NCBI RefSeq assembly: GCF_002142215.1
Contig: NZ_NAST01000002.1
Coordinates: 143,971-207,970 of the forward strand
Reading direction: 5' to 3'
DNA length: 64,000 nucleotides
Source: Gilliamella sp. N-G2
GTDB taxonomy: Bacteria; Pseudomonadota; Gammaproteobacteria; Enterobacterales; Orbaceae
Below the pieces are notes generated by a model. It saw only the letters and a program-made list of their open reading frames with translations, was not told the DNA's origin and did no database searches. This document shows, piece by piece, positions 49,666-60,220 of this stretch (positions are counted from its first letter, which is position 1; every line of letters starts with the position of its first letter). The translations under genes and the position numbers were made by a program.

Positions 49666-51051
49666 TTATTTTTTATTTAGATTGTTTCCTGCATTTTTCG
49701 GCAAAGTGATAAAGTCAATCATCGCCAATAAAGTCATTCCAGCCACCATAAATAGTGCTAAGCGAAAGTCTGCAACCATTAATTGTTTATGACCATGATA
49801 ACTGGAGGCAATAAATAAAAATAAAGCACTTAATACAATACCTAGTACGTTATTTAGTTGTTGAAAAATGGTTGATAAAATATTGGCGCTTTGTATTTCC
49901 GTTTTATCTATTTCTGCAAAACTGAGGGTGGTAATAGTAGTAAATTGAATTGAACGCGCGCCACCGGCAAAAAATAGCACTAATATAATCCAGATGATTG
50001 ATGTGTCTGGCGTGAAGAGCGCACATAAGACGAAACTCAATGATAACAATAGACCATTGACAATGAGTATATTGCGAAAGCCAAACTTGTGAATTAATGA
50101 CGTATTAACCGTTTTGAGTAGGATATTGCCGGCGAATAGTGAAAGCAGTAGCGAACCCGCGGTTATAGGGGACCAACCAAAACCAACTTGAAACATAAGT
50201 GGTAAGATAAATGGTGCACTATTTAAACCAATTCGTATTAATGAACCACCCAAGAAGCTCATTCTAAAAGTACGTTTAGAAAACGCGTATAAGCTTATTA
50301 GTGGATGCTTAGTATGGGTGAGATGATAATAAGCAAAAATTAATACGAGAATTCCTGCAAAAGAAACAGCCAGACCTAACCATAGGCTGTGATTTGAGTG
50401 CGAGACCATTTCTAGTCCATAAACGAACATTAATAGTCCTAAACCGCAAGCGATAAATCCAATACTATCAAATAATTGCTTTTCTGGTAGCTCTTTGGGT
50501 AACAGTCGATAAGCAAAAAATAGGGCAATAAAACCTAAAGGAATATTGAGAATGAATATCCAATGCCAACTGAGATATTGTGCGCAGAATCCACCAATAA
50601 GCGGCCCCATTAATGGCGCAATTAAACCTGGCCACACTAGAATTGAAATTGTACTAACCAGATGCTGTTTTTCTGTTCGACTTAAAACTACCGTTCTGCC
50701 TACGGGAACCATCAATGATCCGCCTAAACCTTGAATTAATCTTGCGATAGTAAACATGGTTAAATTGGTCGATAAGGCACACAATATCGACGCTAACATA
50801 AATAATATAATTGAAATTGAGAAGACTCGATAAGCGGTGAAACTATTGGCGATCCAACCACTTGCGGGTAAACCAATGGTAAGTGCTAACATATAAGCAC
50901 TAATTCCGATGGATAAATCTTGAGGGCTTGTAAGAAATGATTCTGCCATTGCCGGAATGGCGGTGGTGATCACCGTCGCGTCGAAGTTCTCCATAAAGAA
51001 CGTTGCGGCAACTAAAATCGCCATTTTTCGAACGTGATTATATTGTTGCAT
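49666..51051 (-). CDS. MFS multidrug efflux transporter, DHA2 (14-helix) family
   Basis: A 461-residue carrier. The first helix carries FFMENFDATVITTAIPAM, the motif of the EmrB/MdtD-type DHA2 group (usually LDxTIVNVALP-like), and helix 4-5 shows ARLIQGLGGSLMVPVGR. Twelve or more hydrophobic segments follow. No EmrA-type membrane fusion partner is next to it, so it resembles single-component MdtD. The substrate is unknown. Confidence 0.82.
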   Translation of the reverse strand: MQQYNHVRKMAILVAATFFMENFDATVITTAIPAMAESFLTSPQDLSIGISAYMLALTIGLPASGWIANSFTAYRVFSISIILFMLASILCALSTNLTMFTIARLIQGLGGSLMVPVGRTVVLSRTEKQHLVSTISILVWPGLIAPLMGPLIGGFCAQYLSWHWIFILNIPLGFIALFFAYRLLPKELPEKQLFDSIGFIACGLGLLMFVYGLEMVSHSNHSLWLGLAVSFAGILVLIFAYYHLTHTKHPLISLYAFSKRTFRMSFLGGSLIRIGLNSAPFILPLMFQVGFGWSPITAGSLLLSLFAGNILLKTVNTSLIHKFGFRNILIVNGLLLSLSFVLCALFTPDTSIIWIILVLFFAGGARSIQFTTITTLSFAEIDKTEIQSANILSTIFQQLNNVLGIVLSALFLFIASSYHGHKQLMVADFRLALFMVAGMTLLAMIDFITLPKNAGNNLNKK

Positions 51052-51202
51052 GATATTGTCTAATTAATATATAAATCTAAAATTAAAGTTTTTAATATAC
51101 GCCAAAAATTTGCGTTGTGGTAAAGCTTTTTAACATTTTGCCCTTAGTGGTGATTGAGAGTATACTAATAGCAGTTCAATAGGTAAAATAGAGAGGTACA
51201 GG

Positions 51203-51499
51203 ATGACAGATTCTTTAAACAAATGTAAAGCTAACGAAACCCCTGCTTGTTGTTGTGTGGATGTTGGCACTATTATTGACAATGAAGATTGTAGTGCAGA
51301 ATATGAAAATGTTTTTGCAACTGAATCAGAAGCAAAAGAAAAATTAGCATCATTGACTCAAGCAGCAAAGGATGTTGAAACGGAACCTTGCGAAATCAAT
51401 AGTAGCATCGATAAAGTTGAAAATGGTTTTAAATTAATGGCTAAATTCACTTTTTGTTGCGGTGCTGAATGCATGATTTTCCAATTAAAATTACGTTAA
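51203..51499 (+). CDS. yfcZ: YfcZ/YiiS family protein (DUF406)
   Basis: A 98-residue protein with the family's cysteine-rich start ETPACCCVDVGTIIDNEDC and end FTFCCGAECMIFQLKLR, matching E. coli YfcZ closely. Function is unknown. In E. coli yfcZ lies near fadI-fadJ-sixA; here it is followed at 9 bases by sixA, with the fad genes missing. AGAGG precedes the ATG. Confidence 0.9.
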   Translation: MTDSLNKCKANETPACCCVDVGTIIDNEDCSAEYENVFATESEAKEKLASLTQAAKDVETEPCEINSSIDKVENGFKLMAKFTFCCGAECMIFQLKLR

Positions 51500-51508
51500 T
51501 TTTATTTC

Positions 51509-51967
51509 ATGAAAGTTTGTATTATAAGACATGGTGAGGCAGGTTTTTCTGCTTCATCAGATGCTAGTCGATCATTGACTGATTTTGGCAGAAAACAAGC
51601 AAGTCAAGCTGGTTTATGGCTCAATCAGCAAGATTATAAATTTGATTTAGGGTTAGTAAGTCCTTATTTAAGGGCACAGCAGACTTTATCTGAATTATCT
51701 GCATACTGCCTTGTGCCTAAAGTTGAAACTGATAATTTTTTGGTGCCAGGTGGCAGTCCTTCCCATATTGCCGATTTATTAATGACACTTCCCGCTCGCG
51801 GTATTGAAAATGTGATTATTGTTTCACATCTTCCTTTAGTGGGTTATTTAGTTAATGAGTTGTGTCCAGAGGTTTCACCTCCAATGTTCCCTACAGCTGC
51901 TATTGCTTGTGTTGAGTTACCACCCAATGCGGCAGGAAAGCTAGAATGGTTTCATATAGTGGAATAA
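51509..51967 (+). CDS. sixA: Phosphohistidine phosphatase SixA
   Basis: A 152-residue histidine-phosphatase-fold enzyme with the RHG motif at residues 7-9 (IIRHGEAGFS) and the second histidine in VSHLPLVGYL. In E. coli SixA dephosphorylates the HPt domain of ArcB and the nitrogen PTS protein NPr. Its last 22 bases overlap the start of recB, implying coupled translation. Confidence 0.92.
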   Translation: MKVCIIRHGEAGFSASSDASRSLTDFGRKQASQAGLWLNQQDYKFDLGLVSPYLRAQQTLSELSAYCLVPKVETDNFLVPGGSPSHIADLLMTLPARGIENVIIVSHLPLVGYLVNELCPEVSPPMFPTAAIACVELPPNAAGKLEWFHIVE

Positions 51968-54900
51968 AAAAACTTAATCTTTTTGATTTACCGTTAACAG
52001 GTCGAACGCTTATTGAAGCGTCAGCTGGGACTGGTAAAACCTATTCGCTCGCCTTTATTTATCTGCGGTTGTTACTTGGAATTGGTGAAAATAACTACCC
52101 TAAACCTCTTGATGTTAATCAAATTTTAGTTGTGACTTTCACCAAAGCCGCAACCCAAGAACTGCGATCGCGGATAAGACAAAATATTCAAGAGCTGCGT
52201 TTAGGACTGTTGCAAGGTCACCATGATGATCCAATTTATCAACAGCTAATCGACTTAGTTGAGGATAGCAATGATGCCATTCAAAGATTAACCCAAGCGC
52301 AACAATCAATGGATGATGCGGCGATTTATACGATTCATGGTTTTTGTCAGCGTATTTTAACGAGTCATGCTTTTGAATCTGGTGTGCTGTTTGAGCAAAC
52401 GTTAATTACCGATGAGCAAGAGCTCAAGTTACAGGTTGTCCAAGATTTTTGGCGTCATTATTTTGTTCCGCTTGATAAAGCGCTAGTCTATTTGATTCTC
52501 GATTATTGGCAAGATCCAGAAACATTATTAGCTGATATCAAACCTTATCTAAATTTCGAATTTGATGAGAAACCAGAAGAGCGTGTTGATATCACTGAAA
52601 AAATCCGGCACTTCCATCAAAAACATATTGAGCAGATCGATCTGGTTAAAAAACGGTGGTTAGATGTTGCTAGCGATCTTCCAGACATCATTGCACAATC
52701 TGGTATTAATAAACAATCTTATAGTAGTCGGTATTTACCAATTTGGTTGGCTAAAGTTACGGCTTGGGCTCAGTTGCCAACGCGATCGTTTAAATTACCT
52801 AGTGAGTTAACTAAATTTAGTCAATCAATTTTAATCGAAAAAACCAAGCAAGATAAAAAGCCACCTGTTCATGCTGTGTTTCAGCAGATCGATGCGTTAT
52901 GCAATAGCGCTATAGATTTGCGTAGCGAAATTTTAATGGATGTGGTTAGCATCATTCAAAAACGGATTTATGTGCAGAAGATTAAACGTGGCGAAATGAG
53001 TTTTGATGATTTGTTAAGCCAGTTAAATCGCGCTTTACGTGCCACGAATGGTAAAAGATTAGCGCAAAGTATTGCACAAAAATATTGCGTGGCATTGATC
53101 GATGAGTTTCAAGATACCGACCCGGTGCAATATAAGATCTTCGATCGTATTTATCGACATTATCCCAAAGAGACCGGATTACTGTTCATAGGTGACCCTA
53201 AGCAAGCGATTTATAGTTTCCGTGGTGCAGATATTTTTACTTATCTAAAGGCGAAGTTATCAACCGGTGAAAATAACTTTACTATGCAGGTTAACCATCG
53301 CTCCTCGGCGTCAATGGTAAATGCGGTTAATGCGTTATTTAATCACCATGAAAATCCTTTTGTTTTTGAAAATATTCCTTTTTTACCAATGGAAAGCGCA
53401 GAGCGTAATCAGTACAAAGGGGTAGTGGTTAATCAACAAGAAGTTAATGCGTTAGCGGCCTATTTATTGCCTGATGAGATTAGCACAAAAACAGATTATC
53501 AAGAGCATATTGCTAACTGTTGTGCTAAGCAGATTGTGACTTGGTTGACCGATCCGACAATTTTAATCCAAGATAAAGATGGTCAGCGACCAATTACTAC
53601 TGCTGATATTGCGATTTTGGTTCGTACCGGGCATGAAGCTGAAATTATCCAACAAAAATTGGCCGCGGTTGGCGTTAAAAGCGTCTATTTATCTAATCGT
53701 AATAGTGTATTTTTAGCTAAAGAAGCACAAGAGGTGCTCTGTTTATTACAAGCTGTACTTATGCCTGAAAATGAATCAGCTTTGCGTTTAGCGTTAATGA
53801 CGAGCCTACTAGGGCAAACCATGAGCGATTTAGAGCAAATTACTGATGATCAGGATAAATGGGAAGGCTTGATAGAAGAGTTCAAACAGTATCAGATTAT
53901 CTGGCAATATTACGGTGTGTTAGTCATGTTGCGACGGATGATGAAAAAACGCCAGTTGGCAGAAAATATCTTAGCAACCCCAAATGGTGAGCGGACGTTA
54001 ACCAATTTGATGCATTTAGGCGAACTACTGCAAGAAGCGGCGGATGAGCTAGATAGTCCACATGCTTTAGTTCGTTGGTTATCAAGACAAATTGTCAGTC
54101 CTGACTCTAATTTAGAAAATCATGAGCAACGCTTAGAAAGTGATGAAAATTTAGTAAAAATTATTACGATTCATAAATCGAAAGGTTTAGAGTTTCCTAT
54201 TGTTTGGTTACCTTTTGCTGCGCAATTTCGTAATGCTGATAGTCAGTTTTATCATGATAAAAATAATGATTATCAACCTACCTATGCTTGGCTATTAACC
54301 GATGAAATCAAACAACAGATTGAAGATGAACGTTTAGCAGAAGATTTGCGTTTACTTTATGTCGCTATGACCCGTTCAATCTTTCATTGTAGCGTTGGTT
54401 TAGCATCATTAAAAAACAGTCAGTCTGCGATTGATTATTTATTAAAAGGTAACTTACGTTCAATTGCTAAATTTGCTGATTTAGTTGAACTGCAATTACC
54501 GATTTTAGGTGATCAGTATAATATGGCAGTAGCCGCCAATCTTTCACTTACCGCTAATGTGTTTAAACGTAAATTATCTAATAGTTGGCGAGTGACTAGT
54601 TATACCGAATTACAAAAACACCATAATGTAGTGGGTATTAATTCAGCTATGATTAGTGATTGGCGTGAGAATAGTGCACCGTCTGAAGATTCTTTATCAC
54701 TTGAAACGCAATATGATATCCATCATTTTCCAAAAGGTGCTTATGTTGGTACATTGTTGCATTCCATTATGGAAAATTTAACGTCAACTAATGTCGAGGA
54801 TTTGTGCGCTAGTACGATTAAAAAATTGAGTTTACCACCGCATTGGTTAACAGTGCTAAGTGATTGGTTACAACAGGTTTTAGCAACGAAACTAAATAAA

Positions 54901-55425
54901 AGACAAGATCAAGATGGGCCGTTATTAGCCGATGTTTTAAATAGCCAATGTATTAATGAATTACAATTTTATTTTCCCATTCGCAGTGCTGTGACCAGTA
55001 AGCAATTAGATAGTTTATGTAAAGAGTATGATGATTTATCCAAACAATGTCCTCCTTTAGATTTTGAAACTGTACAAGGCATGTTAAAAGGATTTATCGA
55101 TTTAGTCTTTGAGTACCAGGGTAAATATTATATTGTAGATTATAAATCAAATTGGTTAGGTGATGGGGTAGAGGCTTATACCGAGTCAGCATTAAATCAA
55201 GTTATGTGTGAGCATCGTTATGAGCTGCAGTATCAAATTTATTGCTTAGCCCTGCATCGATTTTTACGCAGCCGTTTAGCTGATTATCGATATGAAACGC
55301 ATTTTGGTGGTGTTTATTATTTATTTTTACGGGGACTTCCTAAACAAGGGATCTTTTATCATCTACCAAAGCAACAGTTTATAGAGAAACTCGATAAATT
55401 ATTTGATGGAAATACGGATAAATAA
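51946..55425 (+). CDS. recB: Exodeoxyribonuclease V beta subunit
   Basis: A 1159-residue helicase-nuclease of the RecBCD double-strand-break repair enzyme, close in length to E. coli RecB (1180). Walker A is LIEASAGTGKTYSLAF, motif II is ALIDEFQDTDPVQYK, motif III GDPKQAIYSFRGAD, and motif V TIHKSKGLEFPIVWLP. The C-terminal nuclease site is intact: GFIDLVFEYQGKYY and VDYKSNWLG hold the two aspartates and the lysine. recC, recD and ptrA, its E. coli neighbours, are absent from the window. Confidence 0.96.
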   Translation: MVSYSGIKKLNLFDLPLTGRTLIEASAGTGKTYSLAFIYLRLLLGIGENNYPKPLDVNQILVVTFTKAATQELRSRIRQNIQELRLGLLQGHHDDPIYQQLIDLVEDSNDAIQRLTQAQQSMDDAAIYTIHGFCQRILTSHAFESGVLFEQTLITDEQELKLQVVQDFWRHYFVPLDKALVYLILDYWQDPETLLADIKPYLNFEFDEKPEERVDITEKIRHFHQKHIEQIDLVKKRWLDVASDLPDIIAQSGINKQSYSSRYLPIWLAKVTAWAQLPTRSFKLPSELTKFSQSILIEKTKQDKKPPVHAVFQQIDALCNSAIDLRSEILMDVVSIIQKRIYVQKIKRGEMSFDDLLSQLNRALRATNGKRLAQSIAQKYCVALIDEFQDTDPVQYKIFDRIYRHYPKETGLLFIGDPKQAIYSFRGADIFTYLKAKLSTGENNFTMQVNHRSSASMVNAVNALFNHHENPFVFENIPFLPMESAERNQYKGVVVNQQEVNALAAYLLPDEISTKTDYQEHIANCCAKQIVTWLTDPTILIQDKDGQRPITTADIAILVRTGHEAEIIQQKLAAVGVKSVYLSNRNSVFLAKEAQEVLCLLQAVLMPENESALRLALMTSLLGQTMSDLEQITDDQDKWEGLIEEFKQYQIIWQYYGVLVMLRRMMKKRQLAENILATPNGERTLTNLMHLGELLQEAADELDSPHALVRWLSRQIVSPDSNLENHEQRLESDENLVKIITIHKSKGLEFPIVWLPFAAQFRNADSQFYHDKNNDYQPTYAWLLTDEIKQQIEDERLAEDLRLLYVAMTRSIFHCSVGLASLKNSQSAIDYLLKGNLRSIAKFADLVELQLPILGDQYNMAVAANLSLTANVFKRKLSNSWRVTSYTELQKHHNVVGINSAMISDWRENSAPSEDSLSLETQYDIHHFPKGAYVGTLLHSIMENLTSTNVEDLCASTIKKLSLPPHWLTVLSDWLQQVLATKLNKRQDQDGPLLADVLNSQCINELQFYFPIRSAVTSKQLDSLCKEYDDLSKQCPPLDFETVQGMLKGFIDLVFEYQGKYYIVDYKSNWLGDGVEAYTESALNQVMCEHRYELQYQIYCLALHRFLRSRLADYRYETHFGGVYYLFLRGLPKQGIFYHLPKQQFIEKLDKLFDGNTDK

Positions 55426-55575
55426 TCTTTATTTTGTCTGTTGACCATTTCAGCAATAATCAAATTATTAGATTCTCTTTTCAATAGTTCGTAGTTTAAC
55501 AATTGTTAATTAATATTATGATTTTACTTGCTAAGCATAAATAATCGTTTACTACAAAAGAGTTTTACCAATTCT

Positions 55576-55589
55576 TGTAATCGATTACA
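55576..55589. promoter_or_regulatory. LacI/GalR-type operator
   Basis: The perfect palindrome TGTAATCGATTACA fits the LacI-family operator pattern with a central CG step. It lies about 130 bases upstream of the predicted porin promoter. The broken LacI-family gene downstream of the porin could have been its partner. Confidence 0.5.
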
Positions 55590-55647
55590 TTAAATTTTTT
55601 TTAAAAATGTTATAAAAAACAATGAACTTTGGCTGGCGTAAAATACT

Positions 55648-55667
55648 AATGTGACACGTGTCACATT
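55648..55667. promoter_or_regulatory. CRP (cAMP receptor protein) site
   Basis: AATGTGACACGTGTCACATT is a perfect 20-base palindrome with the CRP consensus TGTGA-N6-TCACA. Its centre (55657.5) is about 60 bases before the start site predicted from TATAGT at 55705-55710, the class I position. Confidence 0.85.
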
Positions 55668-55734
55668 CCAGAGATTTATTTGTTAAATGATCAAATTTAT
55701 TGGTTATAGTAAATAAGCTTATTTAATAAGCATT

Positions 55735-55768
55735 GGATTGCTACCGTAGCAGTATAACGGGCAAAACC
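55735..55768 (+). promoter_or_regulatory. BglG/LicT-type ribonucleic antiterminator (RAT)
   Basis: The element starts GGATTGCTACCG and ends GGGCAAAACC. The RAT of the E. coli bgl operon starts GGATTGTTACTG and ends GGCAAAACC, with the same spacing. Its 3' end overlaps the first arm of the terminator that follows, so the two folds exclude each other. A BglG-family protein binding here would allow transcription into the porin gene. No such protein is encoded in the window. Confidence 0.85.
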
Positions 55769-55809
55769 TAAAGCATAGATTATAAATCTACGCTTTAGGT
55801 TTTTTTTTG
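55764..55809 (+). terminator. Conditional terminator upstream of the porin gene
   Basis: AAACCTAAAGC (from 55764) pairs with GCTTTAGGTTT, with extra inner pairing TAGATT/AATCTA, followed by at least nine T. It lies between promoter and start codon and overlaps the RAT, forming an attenuator. Confidence 0.9.
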
Positions 55810-55853
55810 TCTTAAGTTCGGGACTTCTTTTATCTCTATTAAATAATGAGTAG

Positions 55854-57602
<1,749 letters not shown>

Positions 57603-57627
57603 CTAGTCTTATTTGGGTAAATAAGTC

Positions 57628-57667
57628 AATGTCGAAAACTGTTATTATAAAGTTTTCGACATTTCTT
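57628..57667. terminator. Convergent terminator after the porin gene
   Basis: A perfect 13-bp stem (AATGTCGAAAACT and its complement, 57628-57663) with a 10-base loop, followed by TTCTT. Confidence 0.75.
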
Positions 57668-57698
57668 AGGGCCTTGTTCGTTTTAAGTTTAATATTAA

Positions 57699-58697
57699 TT
57701 AGCGAATATTATTAACTGAGTATCGTTTAGTTAACGTTGGAATAAATACATTGATTAAGTTAGCTGGATGAGGTTCTCCTTTTGTTAATTGTAATGCAAG
57801 TTCAGCTGCTTGTTCGGCCATTGTGTGTAATGGATAACGAATAGTTGTTAGCTTTGGATGTAAATATCGAGCAATTAAAAGATCATCAAAGCCAATGATC
57901 GAAATATCATCCGGAATTTTTATATCATTATCGTATAATACTGACATAGCACCAGCAGCCATTGAATCATTGTAACAGGCAATCGCCGTAATTTGTCGAT
58001 TTCGTTCTAAAAGAGACATCATTGCTTGTTCTCCTCCTTCTTCATTAGGAGAACCGAAGGCAATAAAATTATCATTAATATCAATGTGATGCTCGATTAA
58101 TGCATCTTTATAGCCTTGTAATCTATCTGCTGAGTCAGAGATGCTGTGATTGGAACATAAATATCCAATATTAGTATGACCATGCTAAATTAAATGTTTA
58201 ACGGCTAGGTACGAACCATAACGACTATTAAGAGCAATACAGCGTTTTTCAAAACCTTCCAATATTCGATTAATTAGAACCATACCAGGAATTTGTTGCA
58301 TTAGCTTTATTAATTGATCATCCTCTAGCATTTTTGCATGCACAACTAAAGAAGAACAACGATGTTCTATAAGATTAGTTATAGCATTATATTCTTGTTT
58401 TTTATTGTGGTAACCATTACCAATCAGCAAAAAATGGCCGTTTTTCGCTGCAACTTTTTCAACAGTACTAATCATCGCGCCATAAAATGGATCGGATAGG
58501 TCTGCCACCACAATGCCAATGGTATTAGCATTTTGTTGTGATAATGCACGCACATTAGCATCAGGGTAATAATTTAATTTTTCCTTGTTTTTTTACGGTT
58601 TCACGCGTGTTATCAGTGACGTTTGCGGTATTGTTGATAACTCTACTATTGCAACAGAAACTTTAGCTAATTGTGAAACATCTTTTATAATCACCAT
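57699..58697 (-). pseudogene. LacI-family regulator, broken
   Basis: From an ATG at 58697 the sequence reads MVIIKDVSQLAKVSVAIV, a LacI-family helix-turn-helix, then loses frame near 58640-58646, where the expected SRVINN continues in another frame. A second shift lies at a T-run near 58588-58594. Frame three then reads LNYYPDANVRALSQQNANTI onward as a normal LacI/GalR effector domain, interrupted by a TAG at 58185-58187 where CAG (Gln) is expected, and ends normally at 57699. Two frameshifts and a nonsense codon make function very unlikely. It resembles AscG/GalS-like repressors. Confidence 0.85.
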
Positions 58698-59605
58698 AGA
58701 AAAACCTTTTAAATTATTATTGATACTTCTTAAACTTTTTCTTTTTTGTATATATATAATTGAGAGAATTAATAACAATTAAATCAAAAATAGTTCACCC
58801 TTGGAATATCAGCTAATGCTTACTATATTCTTTTTTAATTTAAACATTTGCTAAAGATCACATAATCTTCTCAATTTATGAGTTAATGGATAATAAAGCA
58901 AAAAAATAGTTTCCCAATAAACCATTAACACCTGAATCGTTTCAGTTATAATTTATTAATTAAGGAAAATGAACGATTGCTTAAACCGCCCTTTAAATTG
59001 TTTGAAATTCAACCTGATTGAGCTATTTTGTAGTCACTTTCATTAACCAATCTCCTGAAGGTATAGTATCTGTTATCATAGATTTTAGAAATGATTTCAT
59101 TGCTCTTCAACAGATTTTTTAGCCAGATCGAGTTTGAAACCCATGTACCCAACTATAGTTGAATGACCTTCATGTTTAAGTGTACTAAAGTTCACATCGC
59201 CTTCTTATGGACAAAGAGTAACAGGGACGTCAACATCAATACGTGAATTTGGTTCAGCCGATATAAACATATCAACCTCATCAGTGTTTAGATACTGTAA
59301 TCGTTTACCAAAATAACAGAGTTTAGCATATGGTTGAGTGCGTAAGGTGATATCTATATAGCAGGTTATAAGATTGCAGTTCATATTTTTCCAAAAATTT
59401 ATCACTTTCCAGATATAAAATCATAATAATTTTTGTTAATTAATATGATTAATGTTTAATTTTGTGATTAAGATCTGAACAAATATAATTGATTCCATTT
59501 CATTTTAAATATTTAATTAAGCTATTTTTATTATAAATGGTTGTGCGAAAAGGCAATATTTTGTGTTATTATGTTTCTAACCATTGGTAAAGTTTGAAAA
59601 TTTTT
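58698..59605. other. Degenerate region, possible gene remnant
   Basis: About 900 A/T-rich bases without an intact gene. On the reverse strand, 59405 down to about 59113 reads as a protein-like stretch (LRTQPYAKLCYFGKRLQYL, then EPNSRIDVDVPVTLCP, a stop at 59205-59207, then EGDVNFSTLKHEGHSTIVGY in the same frame). The pattern of strand, charged turn and H-x-G is reminiscent of GyrI-like effector-binding domains of AraC/MerR regulators, but I cannot confirm it. It is best seen as a decayed gene. Confidence 0.35.
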
Positions 59606-60220
59606 ATGAAAAAACAGAATATTATTACTTTATTTTCTTTAGTCACATTGGTTTTTAGTGTTGAAGCTGTAGATAAATATGTAACTGAAAATGTTGATGT
59701 TTATCTTCGTCGTGGTCCTAGTTCTCAATATGCCTATACGGGTGCCGTTAAATCGGGGGAAAAGGTTATAGAACTTGAGAAAAGTGTTGATGGGAAATAT
59801 ACTCGAATACAACTTCCTACTGGCAGTTCAGCTTGGATTGAGTCTAATAAATTAAAAGATCAACCTAGTTTTAAAGAACTTGTTCCAACATTAGAAGCAC
59901 AACTCGCTGAGTATAAAGATAAAGTTGATAACGCAGAAAAAAATCAACAAAATGCCATCCAAGATTATGCCGAAAGACTACAAAAAGCCGAACAATCGAT
60001 TGAAAACCTACAAGCTAAGAATAATGAGTTAGAACAACTTAATAAACAGCAAGAGATTAAGCTTGAGTCTATGTTGAATCAAGTTGATGATAAGCGCCGA
60101 GATCTGATTGTAACTTGGTTTACTTATGGTGGATTAGTTGCTGGTGGTGGTTTCCTTCTAGGTCTTATTTTGCCGGCTATTATGCCTGGCCGTCGTAAAA
60201 AAGATCGTTGGATGCGTTAA
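59606..60220 (+). CDS. ygiM: SH3-domain membrane protein YgiM
   Basis: A protein of about 204 residues with a signal segment, a bacterial SH3 domain (~25-85, ENVDVYLRRGPSSQYAYTG), a coiled coil (~95-165) and a C-terminal membrane helix (FTYGGLVAGGGFLLGLILPA) followed by basic residues. This is the YgiM (TIGR04211-type) layout. The role is unknown; SH3 domains of this sort bind cell wall. The start is the ATG at 59606; the frame is open to a TTG at 59594. cca begins immediately after its stop. Confidence 0.9.
   Translation: MKKQNIITLFSLVTLVFSVEAVDKYVTENVDVYLRRGPSSQYAYTGAVKSGEKVIELEKSVDGKYTRIQLPTGSSAWIESNKLKDQPSFKELVPTLEAQLAEYKDKVDNAEKNQQNAIQDYAERLQKAEQSIENLQAKNNELEQLNKQQEIKLESMLNQVDDKRRDLIVTWFTYGGLVAGGGFLLGLILPAIMPGRRKKDRWMR

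Noticed and set aside
59205..59405. Reverse-strand frame of 66 codons
   Set aside because: It starts with no ribosome site, and protein-like sequence continues past its stop, so it is treated as part of a decayed gene and not as an intact one.
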